Numbered from the stretch's first letter, positions 48,114-57,728 are shown. The stretch is 64,000 nucleotides of DNA from Desulfovibrio sp. (GCF_019422935.1 NZ_JAHZCJ010000002.1:434001-498000); one strand, 5' to 3'. A program made the numbers and translations. The notes: generated by a model not told the origin, from the letters alone.

Positions 48114-49112
48114 CTAGAGCAGCGATTGCAGTTGGGCCAGCAGATCCTCCGGCAAATCAATGCTATTTCGCTCACTGGCGGCGCGGCTGAGGCCGATGCG
48201 GCGGTCGCCCGGCAGACGTGCGCCCGGCTGGTCGCTGATGAAGCCCAGCAAGTGCTCCACGCGGTCCAGAAAGTTTGCCCCTGCCGTAGCCGCAGGATCC
48301 ATGACCAGAAAGCTCTGCCCAAGGCGCGGCGGCGGGCCGTCCGGCGTGAACAGGGAAGAGGCCTCAATGGCCAGGGAAGCACCCGTGAGCGCTGCCGACA
48401 TTATTTCCACAATGAGTGCCAGGGCGTAGCCCTTGGGGCCGCCAAAGGGCAACAGTGCGCCGTTGAAGGCCTTGACCGGATCGCAGGTTGGATTGCCCTC
48501 CGCATCCACAGCCGCGCCCTCGGGGATAGCCTCGCCCCTTTTTGCGGCCTGCAAAATTTTGCCGCGCGCCAACAGCCCCATGGAAAGATCAATAACAAGG
48601 GGCGGGGCGTCCTTGCGCGGACAGGCCATGGCCAGCGGGTTCGTGCCAAAGGTCACCTTTGTGCCGCCATAGGGAGCCAGAGCCGCGGGGCTGTTGGCAA
48701 AGCCAAGGGCCAGCAGGCCCTGCGCCGCCAGATCCGCCACGGGGAATCCCAACACGCCCGCATGGTGCGAATTGCGCACGGCCATGAGAGCCACGCCAGA
48801 CTCCCTGGCAGCCTGAGCCACCACGGGCAGGCCATCGGCAAAAGCGCTGAAGGCGAACCCGCAGCAGGCGTCAACCAGCACTACGCCGGGCTTTGCGCGT
48901 TCCACCACAGGAACGGCGTAGCCATCAACCTTGCTGGCCTCCGCCTGGGATGCATAGTAGGGAATGCGCGAAAATCCGTGCGAGGGCAGGCCTTCCATTT
49001 CTGCCCGCAGGAGCGAGGCGATGGTCAATTGGGCATTTCGCTGCCCGACCTTGTGGGCCTGCAAAATATCTTCGCCCATTTTTTGTGCTTCGGTAAGGCT
49101 GATATGAGGCAT
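48114..49112 (-). CDS. Ldh2/malate dehydrogenase-2 family oxidoreductase
   Basis: 332 residues, NAD(P)-dependent dehydrogenase of the MDH2/LDH2 fold. Conserved blocks are EGLPSHGFSRIPYYA (catalytic His), VRNSHHAGVLGFPV, FGTNPLAMACPR and GPKGYALALIVEIMSAALTG. The family reduces or oxidises 2-oxo/2-hydroxy acids: malate, lactate, sulfolactate, ureidoglycolate, 2,3-diketogulonate. Substrate cannot be read from sequence. GGAG precedes the start. Sulfolactate is worth considering given the sulfonate and TauE genes around, but no sulfolactate lyase is present. Confidence 0.88.
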   Translation of the reverse strand: MPHISLTEAQKMGEDILQAHKVGQRNAQLTIASLLRAEMEGLPSHGFSRIPYYASQAEASKVDGYAVPVVERAKPGVVLVDACCGFAFSAFADGLPVVAQAARESGVALMAVRNSHHAGVLGFPVADLAAQGLLALGFANSPAALAPYGGTKVTFGTNPLAMACPRKDAPPLVIDLSMGLLARGKILQAAKRGEAIPEGAAVDAEGNPTCDPVKAFNGALLPFGGPKGYALALIVEIMSAALTGASLAIEASSLFTPDGPPPRLGQSFLVMDPAATAGANFLDRVEHLLGFISDQPGARLPGDRRIGLSRAASERNSIDLPEDLLAQLQSLL

Positions 49113-49552
49113 GGGGGCTCCAGAATCTAGCTGATTTTACTTATAGTTGCTTGCATTGCGCGAGCACTTTTTGCATATCAGTATTGTTGATGGCGGAAAA
49201 GGATGTTTTGCGCACCCGCCTTGGGGCTTTTCTACGCACAAACTAAATGCTAACCTTTTAAAGGCGCGCTGGCTCCCGCTTGGCCCGTGCTGCCGTTGAA
49301 GCTCCACGCGCGCGGTCATAATGGCAGTTCTGGCCTGCGCGATGATCGGGAACAAAAGCCCTGTAGGGGGCAGCGGGCATCTTTTTTCCGTTTTACAGAA
49401 AATTGCTGCTTGACTGCGCGCCTCAGTCGCCATAAGCAAGCTCGCGACAGGCATTGCCGCCGAAAAAATTCCACCCCTTGGAATTCGGCATTCAGGGTTA
49501 GTGCCCCTTTTGGGAATTGCTGCCTCACGCGATGCCAACATAAGGAAGGATA
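49113..49552. other. Gene-free divergent region
   Basis: About 440 bases between the Ldh2-type gene and the DUF4910 gene. An imperfect hairpin lies near 49460-49495; no promoter hexamers stand out. I see no small gene. Confidence 0.5.
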
Positions 49553-50827
49553 ATGACGAGCTTCCACGACTTTCTTCGCAGTCTTTTTCCCATATGCCGC
49601 AGTATTACGGGCAACGGGGTGCGGCAGACATTGCGCATGTTGCAGGAAGAATTACCCGGATTACGTACCTTTGAGGTAGCGTCTGGATCCAAGGTTTTTG
49701 ACTGGACAGTGCCGGACGAATGGAACATCAGGGGCGCGCGGCTGACCGGCCCATCGGGCGAAGTGATTGCCGACTTTGCCGACACCAATCTGCACGTCAT
49801 GGGGTATTCCGAACCCGTTGACTGCGACATTTCGCTGGAAGAGCTGCAAAATCATTTGCATTCCCTGCCCGAAATGCCCAATGCCATTCCTTACATCACA
49901 TCATACTATGCCCGACGGTGGGGCTTCTGCATCAAGCACGAGCAGCGGCAAAAACTGTCCCCCGGCATGTACCACGCTTCCATAGATTCCACCCTGGCTC
50001 CGGGGCATCTGACATACGGCGACCTTGTGATCCCCGGCCAGTGCGAAAAAGAAATTTTTCTTTCCACCTACATCTGCCATCCGTCCATGGCCAACAACGA
50101 GCTTTCCGGCCCGGTGGTGGCCACGGCCCTTGCGCAGTGGGTGGCGCAGCGCCCGCGCCGCTACACCTACCGTTTTGCCTTTGTGCCGGAAACCATCGGC
50201 TCCATCACTTATCTGAGCCGCAACCACGAGGCCTTGCGTCGCAATGTGGTGGCGGGCTTCAACCTCACCTGCATGGGCGATGAACGGGCCTATTCCTATC
50301 TGCCCAGCCGCAAGGGCAACACCCTGGCCGACAAGGCCGCCCTGCACGTGCTGCACCACTTTGCACCCGATTTTATCCGCTACACCTTTCTTGACCGCGA
50401 GAGCGACGAGCGCCAGTACTGCGCGCCCGGCATCGACCTGCCCCTGTGCAGCGTCATGCGCAGCAAATATCACGCCTACCCCGAGTACCACACCTCGCTG
50501 GACGACTGCTCGCTTGTTACGCAAAAGGGGCTTGAAGGCAGCGTGAACATCATGACGCGCATCCTTGAAGCGCTGGAAGAAAACGTCACCTACGAGCCAC
50601 GTGTGCTGTGCGAACCGCAGTTGGGCAAACGCGGCCTCTACCCCACGCTGAGCACAAAAACTTCCTGTACGGAACAGGTCAATCTGATGATGGATCTGCT
50701 GGCCTATGCCGATGGCGAAACCACCCTGCTTGAAGAAGCAGACATTGTGGGCAGGGATATTTTTCGCTGTGCGGAAACCATGCGCAAGCTGGTTGAAAAA
50801 GACGTGCTGGCGGTCAAAACCTGCTGA
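49553..50827 (+). CDS. DUF4910 aminopeptidase-like protein
   Basis: 424 residues, zinc-peptidase-like (M28-related) fold with a C-terminal winged-helix-like part. Candidate metal ligands lie in TYICHPSMANNELSGP, FVPETIGSI and YHTSLDD. Proteins of this type often sit in surface-polysaccharide clusters and their true reaction is not settled. AAGGAAGG is placed ideally before the ATG. No sugar genes are adjacent here; the nearest are 10 kb downstream. The C-terminal 80 residues (STKTSCTEQVNLMMDLLAYAD, in part) look like a helix-turn-helix rather than part of the peptidase core. Confidence 0.85.
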   Translation: MTSFHDFLRSLFPICRSITGNGVRQTLRMLQEELPGLRTFEVASGSKVFDWTVPDEWNIRGARLTGPSGEVIADFADTNLHVMGYSEPVDCDISLEELQNHLHSLPEMPNAIPYITSYYARRWGFCIKHEQRQKLSPGMYHASIDSTLAPGHLTYGDLVIPGQCEKEIFLSTYICHPSMANNELSGPVVATALAQWVAQRPRRYTYRFAFVPETIGSITYLSRNHEALRRNVVAGFNLTCMGDERAYSYLPSRKGNTLADKAALHVLHHFAPDFIRYTFLDRESDERQYCAPGIDLPLCSVMRSKYHAYPEYHTSLDDCSLVTQKGLEGSVNIMTRILEALEENVTYEPRVLCEPQLGKRGLYPTLSTKTSCTEQVNLMMDLLAYADGETTLLEEADIVGRDIFRCAETMRKLVEKDVLAVKTC

Positions 50828-50872
50828 CGACTGTGCGCGGCATGGCTGCAAGGCCGCCGCGCAACAGCCGCG

Positions 50873-51661
50873 TCACACCATGTCCCATCCCTGGGTTGTT
50901 TCCCGCCCCTGCTTGTAGCGGAAGTCGCATACCTTGCCGCCCTCAGCCAGCGTTGAGGTGCGCGCAAGGCCCGTGCCTTCCGCCCTTGCGGTGGGAAAGT
51001 CCACCCGGCAGGGATAAGGAGCGAGCTCGGGCATGCCCAGCGAGGCAAAATACTTCATCAGCCCGCATTCCGTGTAATTCACACCGATATCAAAATCGCG
51101 CCCATCTCCCCGAAATACCGTCTGCACCCAATCCAGCGGGTAGCGCCGCTGCTGACTGCGCATGGCCCAGGCCTGCAACAGGGCAAAATACTCCGGCGTA
51201 AAAAAGCGCTGCCCGTTGGCGCGGTACGCTTCCTTCTGCTCCTCAAAGCTGTAGACCGCCAGATCGTACACAAGCTTGCCCACATCCCTGGCGCTGAATC
51301 CGTGCGGGCGCATGGCAGTGTACAGCGCCGCATACTGCGGCCCGACAAGGAAGCTGGGATAGGTCAGGTTTTCCGGCCCGCCAATATCCGGCAGAGGCAG
51401 CAGCCGGGTGTGGGCCTGCCTTGCCTGGGCAAACATGGCGCGCAAATCCTCCACTGGGCGCTGCCCGGCAAGCATCTGCTCCGCACCGGCGCACATGCCT
51501 GCAAATTCGGCTTTGAGGGCCTCATCGCTCACCGGCTTGCCGATGCCCTGAGCAATGGAGGCCATGCACGAACAGGGCAGCAGCAGAGCGGCGCAGGTTC
51601 CCAGTGCCAGAGAGCAAAATGCGCGCCGGGTATAGCGTGGAAGCATAGTGGCATGGTGCAT
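50873..51661 (-). CDS. L-2-amino-thiazoline-4-carboxylic acid hydrolase-like protein with export signal
   Basis: 262 residues. The C-terminal half has the family pattern NYTECGLMKYFASLGMPEL, then YPCRVDF, then TSTLAEGGKVCDFRYKQG, with the conserved cysteines. The name-giving reaction is opening of 2-amino-thiazoline carboxylate on the way to cysteine, but most members are uncharacterised. The N-terminus RYTRRAFCSLALGTCAALLL looks like a twin-arginine or Sec signal with a lipobox-like Cys (LPCSC), so the protein is probably exported. It is convergent with the DUF4910 gene. Confidence 0.8.
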   Translation of the reverse strand: MHHATMLPRYTRRAFCSLALGTCAALLLPCSCMASIAQGIGKPVSDEALKAEFAGMCAGAEQMLAGQRPVEDLRAMFAQARQAHTRLLPLPDIGGPENLTYPSFLVGPQYAALYTAMRPHGFSARDVGKLVYDLAVYSFEEQKEAYRANGQRFFTPEYFALLQAWAMRSQQRRYPLDWVQTVFRGDGRDFDIGVNYTECGLMKYFASLGMPELAPYPCRVDFPTARAEGTGLARTSTLAEGGKVCDFRYKQGRETTQGWDMV

Positions 51662-52035
51662 GACGGCTCCTGCTTGCGGCGCGCTTGCGCGCCAGACTGG
51701 GGGGTTACGGCATGGCTTACACTAGCGGGAGCCGGGGGCCCTGTCCACGCGCGCCATAGCAGCGGCAAGAGCCTGTGGTATGACAGTGCATGGATGCGCG
51801 GCATGCCCCCTTTTGCAAGCAAATCACTATTAATTACAAATTATTATTCACCAATTTTAAATATAATTCAGTATAATATGCGCCATGGCGATTTCATCAC
51901 ATTGGTATACCGGTTGACATGTGAACATAACTGGTACATGCAAAACGGCTGCCCGGCACATGTGGAAGACTGACGTCATTTCACCCCTGAGGCCGGAAAC
52001 TGTTGCTCTGTGATCAGACCTGCCGAGGAGCGTTC
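51662..52035. other. Gene-free region with AT-rich core
   Basis: About 370 bases; 51825-51885 is very AT-rich and is the likely promoter area for the flanking divergent genes. No repeat or RNA gene seen. Confidence 0.5.
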
Positions 52036-52530
52036 ATGCCAATGCCTTTTGCCGTTGTGGTGTTGCAGCACCACAGTGTCCGCCTTTTCGGTGTGCGCAT
52101 CCACACAACCCTGCACAACGCCCCGCAGGAATGCCCCCGGCTGTGGAATGAGGTCTTTACCCCCCGCATGCCAGAGCTGAGCGGCAAGCCCAGCAATACC
52201 TATCAGGGGCCGTCGTACGGGCTTTCTTTGTTTACAGACCATGCTGGGCTGGCTTTTGATTACTGGGCTGCAATGGAAGCCCCGGAGCTTGCCGCGCCGC
52301 CCGCTGGCATGGACGCGGTAACCCTGCCGGGCGGTCTTTATGCCTGTTGCCGCATCCCCGCCGCTGGCATGCTTCAGGAAGCATACGACTACATGTATGA
52401 CGAATGGCCGCAGACGCCGGGGGGCTATACCGTTCTGGACGACAAGCCCTGCTTTGAGCGCTACGACAGCCGCTTTTTTCAGTCCGGCACCCACGATGTC
52501 TATGTGCCCGTGCTGCCCCGCGAAGAATAG
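52036..52530 (+). CDS. GyrI-like small-molecule-binding domain protein
   Basis: 164 residues, stand-alone effector-binding domain of the GyrI/AraC-effector type: LQHHSVRLFGVRIHT at strand 1, LPGGLYACCRIPAAG near residue 97, and EAYDYMYDEWPQTPGGYTVLDDKPCFERY toward the end (parts DYMYDEWPQ and PCFERY are the family pattern). Such proteins bind drug-like molecules or gyrase; no DNA-binding domain is present. GAGGAG precedes the start. Confidence 0.82.
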   Translation: MPMPFAVVVLQHHSVRLFGVRIHTTLHNAPQECPRLWNEVFTPRMPELSGKPSNTYQGPSYGLSLFTDHAGLAFDYWAAMEAPELAAPPAGMDAVTLPGGLYACCRIPAAGMLQEAYDYMYDEWPQTPGGYTVLDDKPCFERYDSRFFQSGTHDVYVPVLPREE

Positions 52531-52783
52531 CCTGCCCCCTGCTGCGGGCTATTGGGCCTGACCCCCAGGCTTCTTGGGTCTGATTTCGAGCCTGACGGCA
52601 CCTCCCCTTCATTCGGCTCAAGCTTTTACCTTGCTCTGCCTATTTGCCTGCCCCTTCAAGTCACACCAAAAAAGTATGCTATAAATTGCACTCTTTTTCG
52701 GAATATGCCATATTGCGAATGAATCGTAATAATCGGCAATTCGGCTGCACCCTTGCGCCCGCGCATGCCGATAAGGAGCATAC

Positions 52784-54247
52784 ATGGCACTGACCCGACG
52801 TAATTTTCTGGTGGGCGCGGCCTCTGCGGCAGGCATTGCCGCTGCGGGGCTGGATGCCCAGGCAGAAACCAATGGCGCGAGCGCCTCTGCCCAGCATGCG
52901 GAATACGCAACCCTGCTCGACATTGAAAAATGCATCGGCTGTGGCCAGTGCGTTGAGGGTTGCCGCGAACGCAACGGGAGCCGCTATCCGGAAGTCAAAA
53001 AGCCCCTGCCGGTCATGTTTCCGCCCGGAACCAAGGACGAGGACTGGTCTGGCAAGCGGGATGTGGACGGCAGGCTCACGCCCTATAACTGGCTGTATAT
53101 TGAGAGCGTTACCGTGCAGAAGGACGGCGCACCTCTTGAACTGCACATTCCCCGCCGCTGCCTGCACTGCACAAATCCGCCCTGCGCCAACCTCTGCCCA
53201 TGGGGCGCGGCCAGCCGCCAGCCAGAGACCGGCACGGTGAGCATAGACAGCCAGACCTGCCTCGGCGGGGCCAAATGCCGCACGGTCTGCCCCTGGCACA
53301 TCCCGCAGCGGCAATCGGGCGTGGGGCTGTATCTTGACCTCATGCCGCGCTTTGCCGGCAACGGCGTCATGTACAAGTGCGACCGCTGCGCAGACAGCTT
53401 TGCTCACGGCCAATTGCCCGCCTGTGTGGAGGTTTGCCCCCAGCAGGTGCAGACCATCGGCCCCCGTGATGAAATTCTGGCTCAGGCCCGCAAGCTGGCG
53501 CAAGAGCGCGGCGCGTACCTTTATGGCGTGACAGAAAACGGCGGCACCAATACCTTCTATCTGTCGCCCGTGCCGTTTTCCGAACTGGCGGCGCAGGCCA
53601 AACCCGGCCCCGGCAAGCCCACCTTTGCCCCGGTAGCGGACTCCATGGCGCAAGCTGGCAACCTCACCCGCATGTTAATGACAGCGCCGCTGGTGGGCGT
53701 GGCAGGGGCGCTGGTAAACGCCGCACGCCAGGGGCAAGGCCTGAACCACACGCAGGCCCGCCCTCAGGGAGCGCTGCATGACCCCAAGGCGGAAGCTGCC
53801 CTCTCCGGCGGCATGCTCAAGAAGCTATGGGTGGGCGTGGCCCTGCTGCTCGGCTTTACGGGCATGATGCAACTGCCCGTGGCAAGCCGATACGGCATTG
53901 CCAAAATTCCCGGCCTCACCTGGACAGGTGATTTTTACACCACTCTGAACGTCCACTATATTCTGGCTGCCCTGCTGCTGGCGCTGGGCCTTTACTGGCT
54001 GACCCTGCAAGTGCGGGGCAAGCTGCGGGGCCGCCTTGCCTACTGGGGCAAGGTGCGGCTGGCAGTGCTGGGCGTTGTGGTGCTGAGCGGCATGGCCCGC
54101 GTTGCCAAAAACCTGCCTTCCATCACGTTTTCGCCGGGCATGACAACCTTTATTGACCTTGTGCATCTGGGCTTTGCCGTGCTGCTCGGTGTGCTCTGCC
54201 TCTGGCTGTGGGCAACTGGGCGCGGCGCGTGGCGCGAGGACGGATAA
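52784..54247 (+). CDS. Tat-exported four-cluster Fe-S protein fused to a cytochrome b-like membrane domain
   Basis: 487 residues. A Tat signal (LTRRNFLVGAASAAG) is followed by four ferredoxin-type cysteine groups: CIGCGQCVEGC, CLHCTNPPCANLC, CLGGAKCRTVC and CDRCADSFAHGQLPACVEVC, in the order seen in HybA and formate dehydrogenase beta subunits. Residues about 345-480 form four membrane helices with histidines in LNVHYILAALL and IDLVHLGFAVL that could bind one haem b. It would carry electrons between the periplasm and the quinone pool. Normally these are two proteins; no catalytic (molybdenum or hydrogenase) subunit is beside it. An AAGGAG site is present. Confidence 0.85.
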   Translation: MALTRRNFLVGAASAAGIAAAGLDAQAETNGASASAQHAEYATLLDIEKCIGCGQCVEGCRERNGSRYPEVKKPLPVMFPPGTKDEDWSGKRDVDGRLTPYNWLYIESVTVQKDGAPLELHIPRRCLHCTNPPCANLCPWGAASRQPETGTVSIDSQTCLGGAKCRTVCPWHIPQRQSGVGLYLDLMPRFAGNGVMYKCDRCADSFAHGQLPACVEVCPQQVQTIGPRDEILAQARKLAQERGAYLYGVTENGGTNTFYLSPVPFSELAAQAKPGPGKPTFAPVADSMAQAGNLTRMLMTAPLVGVAGALVNAARQGQGLNHTQARPQGALHDPKAEAALSGGMLKKLWVGVALLLGFTGMMQLPVASRYGIAKIPGLTWTGDFYTTLNVHYILAALLLALGLYWLTLQVRGKLRGRLAYWGKVRLAVLGVVVLSGMARVAKNLPSITFSPGMTTFIDLVHLGFAVLLGVLCLWLWATGRGAWREDG

Positions 54248-54456
54248 CGGCGTTGCCCGCAAACATGACTGCATGCACAGGCGGGTATTCTGCGGAATGC
54301 CCGCCTTCATTATGGGCTTGGCTTCCAGCCTCAAAAATTTGTCTGCACTGGTCACTACGGCTCTTGGCCCCGGCAGGATTTGGCGCTACGCTGATCTCTG
54401 CACTTTCCCTCCACAAGCTAGTTTCGCAGCATCCACACCCACCAGCGAGGCGCATC

Positions 54457-55257
54457 ATGACCATGCCCGCATTTTACATCCCCCACGGCGGCGGCCCCTG
54501 CTTTTTTATGGACTGGATGCCGCCGGACACATGGAATGCCCTTGGCGGCTGGATGCGCTCCATCCCGGCGACTTTGCCGCAACAGCCCAAGGCGCAGATC
54601 GTATTCTCCGCCCATTGGGAGCAGCCGGAATTTACCCTGCTGACCACGCGGACACCGGGCCTGTATTATGATTATTATGACTTTCCGCCGCATACCTATG
54701 AGTTGCAGTGGCCTGCGCCGCCTGCGCCGGAACTGTTTGACCGGGTACGCCAGTGCATGCGCACGGCAGGCCTGCCGCTGGCGGAGGACACTACGCGCGA
54801 CTTTGACCACGGCGTGTTTGTGCCGGGCCTGTTGATGTATCCGGAGGCGCAGATGCCCACGCTGCAAATATCGCTGCGGCGGGGGCTTGATCCGCTGGAG
54901 CATCTGGCTCTGGGGCGGGCGCTGGCCCCGCTGCGCGATGAGGGCGTGCTGTTTGTGGGCAGCGGCATGAGCTTTCACAACATGCGGGCATTCCGCTACG
55001 GGGATAACACGCCCATTGAAGGGGCGGATATTTTTGCCAACTGGCTGACGGATGCCGTGCGCAACCCCAATGCCGCCATGCGCAACGCGGCCCTTGCAGA
55101 ATGGGAAAAGGCCCCCGGTGCGCGCTTTGCCCACCCACGTGAAGAGCATCTGATCCCCCTGATGGTGATCGCCGGGGCTGCCGGAGCCGCACAGGGCAAA
55201 CTTGCCTGGCACGGCAGGGCTATGGGCGCGCCGCTCTCGGCATTTTCTTTTGACTAG
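54457..55257 (+). CDS. DODA-type extradiol ring-cleavage dioxygenase (YgiD-like)
   Basis: 266 residues, class III (LigB-like) family. Candidate iron or zinc ligands are the His in IPHGGGP and the His in FSAHWEQP; FDHGVFVPG, GSGMSFHNMRAF and the C-terminal PREEHLIPL complete the family pattern. E. coli YgiD cleaves DOPA; in an anaerobe the physiological reaction is unclear. The frame is open upstream, but the family N-terminus and a GCGAGG site favour 54457. Confidence 0.87.
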   Translation: MTMPAFYIPHGGGPCFFMDWMPPDTWNALGGWMRSIPATLPQQPKAQIVFSAHWEQPEFTLLTTRTPGLYYDYYDFPPHTYELQWPAPPAPELFDRVRQCMRTAGLPLAEDTTRDFDHGVFVPGLLMYPEAQMPTLQISLRRGLDPLEHLALGRALAPLRDEGVLFVGSGMSFHNMRAFRYGDNTPIEGADIFANWLTDAVRNPNAAMRNAALAEWEKAPGARFAHPREEHLIPLMVIAGAAGAAQGKLAWHGRAMGAPLSAFSFD

Positions 55258-55311
55258 ATGAAATAAACACTTGCGCCCCACAGCGAAAAGGTATAATTCC
55301 AGTTTCCTCAT

Positions 55312-55387
<76 letters not shown>

Positions 55388-55394
55388 GATATTT

Positions 55395-55428
55395 AAAGGG
55401 CTTACGATGAAAATCGTAAGCCCTTTTT
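55395..55428 (+). terminator. Terminator of tRNA-Ala
   Basis: Arms AAAGGGCTTACGAT (55395-55408) and its complement (55413-55426) with a GAAA loop, then T run. Confidence 0.92.
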
Positions 55429-55759
55429 CTATTGTCGCACACTTTTGTGCCATCTCTGTGCCATATTTTTCAGTGAAGCAACGTGACCCTCTCTGATTAA
55501 TTGGGAACATTGCTTTTTCTGCCCCCGTCTCAATACCCCTGCAGAAATCTGCGCCTCAAGGATTCAAAAATCCCCCTCCGCATCACGCCATCCCACGGCG
55601 ATTCCTCCAGACATGCCCGCAGGCTTTCTCCCACATAAAAAAATCACAAGGGCAAATTCAACAAAAAAAACTAGTTAGCGTGAAAGTTGACCCATTCTGT
55701 CCGTGCAAAAGGTTTCATTCTCGTTTGTAAGTGATTGCAGAGATCGAATTTGAGGAGAG
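55429..55759. other. Gene-free stretch after tRNA-Ala
   Basis: About 330 bases. TGTGCCAT occurs twice near 55446 and 55459. The rest shows no ORF of note, and no att-like repeat of the tRNA end could be recognised. Confidence 0.5.
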
Positions 55760-56020
55760 ATGTGTATGGACGCTCACCCTGATGACCATAACCTGGACGA
55801 CATCCTTATCGAAGCAGTAATCACGGGCCTCGAAGCTTCAATGCCCGCTGTATTCGCTCGCCGGGAAATCCCCAAGTATGTCGGCGGCTCGCTGACCGTC
55901 GGCACCCTTGCCAACCTCGGTAAGGATGGTCCGCCCTACTTCCTGGTCAACAAGCACGCGACCTACGAAAAAAACTCTTTCCTGAAATGCTATCGTTCGC
56001 AGATCAAGAAGGCAAGGTGA
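55760..56020 (+). CDS. Small HTH/excisionase-like DNA-binding protein
   Basis: 86 residues. The pattern REIPKYVGGSLTVGTLANLG followed by PPYFLVNKHATYEKNSFLKC matches the helix-turn-helix plus wing of MerR/AlpA/excisionase-type small proteins (usual form: GxxSxxTLANLRxxGxGPxxxKIGRxVxYxxxDLxxWL). Such proteins control excision or early genes of mobile elements. GAGGAGAG precedes two possible ATGs (55760 and 55766). It is the first gene after tRNA-Ala. Confidence 0.7.
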   Translation: MCMDAHPDDHNLDDILIEAVITGLEASMPAVFARREIPKYVGGSLTVGTLANLGKDGPPYFLVNKHATYEKNSFLKCYRSQIKKAR

Positions 56021-56137
56021 TTCCTGATCGGCCCTTTGTCGACGAGCTAATTTTTAACCACGTCTTGAAAAAGCGTGCTACCACTCGAGGTTGATATGTC
56101 TTGTGAAACCCCAAAAACAATGCAGGGAGCCAATCAA

Positions 56138-56326
56138 ATGAAAACAGAAAATCAGAACGGAACAATCATGTCCAAGGATACTTTTGCAGCAGTCACGGCC
56201 ATCCAGCAGGAAATCCACGCCATGTTGCAGCTTCCCGCAGAAGAGCTGAGCAAGCTTTCTCATCTTGAGGTGCAGCTGGAGTGGAAGCCTATCCTGTCTG
56301 TAAAACTTCATCCCAAGAACTCCTAA
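56138..56326 (+). CDS. Small hypothetical protein of the element
   Basis: 62 residues, acidic N-terminus and a helical middle (TFAAVTAIQQEIHAMLQLPA). Not recognised. GGGAG lies before the ATG at 56138; the open frame extends 21 codons upstream without a better ribosome site. It lies 49 bases before the primase-like gene in the same direction. Confidence 0.55.
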   Translation: MKTENQNGTIMSKDTFAAVTAIQQEIHAMLQLPAEELSKLSHLEVQLEWKPILSVKLHPKNS

Positions 56327-56375
56327 TTATAAGCGGATGGGCAGGTATTCCTGCCCATCCGCTTATGGAGGATAT

Positions 56376-57713
56376 ATGTTCGATTACAAAAAATTATTGC
56401 ACAAGGCTGTGAGCTCGGGCAAGCCAGTCTCAGAATCTAGCCCGTTGTTTGTGGATGCTGATGTGACAGACGCCGTTTCCAGCATGACCATTGACACTGT
56501 TGCCCAATATGCACCTTCTGCCAGTTACAAGGAGCAGAAGTTGCCGCCTAGCGACTATCGCACCCCACCTTCTCACAAAGTTCACACGTCTGCCACATTG
56601 CAGCGCATTGCCACAACATGGTCCTATGTGCAGAAGCCATCGGTGCCCAAGGGCTGCCTGAAACTGGCTGGAAAAATAGATTTTTCTCCTGCCTTTCTGG
56701 CCGCACTTGGCACAGCGAATGCTACCGATATCCACGGGCTTGAAAACATGCTGCCCCTTGAGGATGTTTTTGAAGCTCTTATCGAACGTGAAGCATCCGA
56801 TCAGTTTTGCGCTGGCAGAAATAGCCATCTTCAGACGCTCATGGGCATAAAAGAACATGGCTTATTGGTTTCTGGTTCCGTTGGAAATGATGGTGCGCTG
56901 CACTGGCATCTGAACCATGGCAAAATCAAGGGGTCGTCATGGACTGCTTTGGTGGGCAGCGTTTTGAACCTGTCCAGAATGGATTCTCTGGCCACCCTTG
57001 CGAGTATCCTCAATATAAACTTTGACAATCTCCATCAGCTTTCCAGCGCAAAACATGCCGCAGAGCTGCATACGGGTTTACGCCCAGTTGACGAGGTACC
57101 TGCACTACTCCATCTGCGGAGTCTTCCGGCTGGAGGTGCCTGTGCCGAACTGGTGGAAAAGGTGTATAGCTATGGGCATGCTGGGCAGGTAATCGGTGCG
57201 ATTCTGCGTTACCGTTTGAACGGCAAGGACTTCTGCCTGCCCGCCACCGTTGGGCGGAATGTTCTCTGCGTTGGCAAATTCAAGGCCACAGCCCATTGGC
57301 TTGATCAGCACCTATTGGACACGCAGCCTTACGCCACACTCGTACTCTGCCAGGACATGCGCACCGCCTTGGCTTTCAGGCGCATGATGCTGGAAACACG
57401 CGGGGATAACCCCATGGAAATCATCGTCACGGCCCACCTGGGCAGTGAGCTTTCCGTTTTGCCCTCAAATTACCTGCATGGGCGTCATGTGGTATTCGTA
57501 CCTGCCCCGACCAAGTCCGATTTGGCTATGATCAAGCTGTACGAGGATATGGCCGCTCAGGTCAACGCACTGAGTTTCAAGGTATATAAAGGTTTTTTGC
57601 TGCACTTAGCCACTCAATGCACGTCACCCGAAGAAGTGGCGGGCATCAGTGAGCTGGAATCACAACTGTTGGACGCTTCTATTGTTCTTGAGGACTGGGA
57701 GCGCCCTTCGTAG
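56376..57713 (+). CDS. Element-encoded protein, possibly a divergent TOPRIM/primase-like replication protein
   Basis: 445 residues, no family recognised with confidence. The C-terminal half reads like a TOPRIM-type module: a beta strand LPATVGRNVLCVGKF, then ATLVLCQDMRTALAFRRMML where primases have the Glu-centred motif, then GRHVVFVPAPTKSDLAMIKL where they have DxD. The catalytic acids are not conserved, so activity is doubtful. A GGAGG site precedes the start. It is 15 bases upstream of a RepA-like ATPase gene; primase-helicase pairs in this order are common in phage satellites and plasmids, which is the main argument for a replication role. Confidence 0.6.
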   Translation: MFDYKKLLHKAVSSGKPVSESSPLFVDADVTDAVSSMTIDTVAQYAPSASYKEQKLPPSDYRTPPSHKVHTSATLQRIATTWSYVQKPSVPKGCLKLAGKIDFSPAFLAALGTANATDIHGLENMLPLEDVFEALIEREASDQFCAGRNSHLQTLMGIKEHGLLVSGSVGNDGALHWHLNHGKIKGSSWTALVGSVLNLSRMDSLATLASILNINFDNLHQLSSAKHAAELHTGLRPVDEVPALLHLRSLPAGGACAELVEKVYSYGHAGQVIGAILRYRLNGKDFCLPATVGRNVLCVGKFKATAHWLDQHLLDTQPYATLVLCQDMRTALAFRRMMLETRGDNPMEIIVTAHLGSELSVLPSNYLHGRHVVFVPAPTKSDLAMIKLYEDMAAQVNALSFKVYKGFLLHLATQCTSPEEVAGISELESQLLDASIVLEDWERPS

Positions 57714-57728
57714 CTGGTCAAATACATC

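Noticed and set aside
55440..55480. Possible tail of a phage integrase on the minus strand beside tRNA-Ala
   Set aside because: Only about a dozen codons look suggestive (IWHRDGTK); too short to support, and no integrase body follows.
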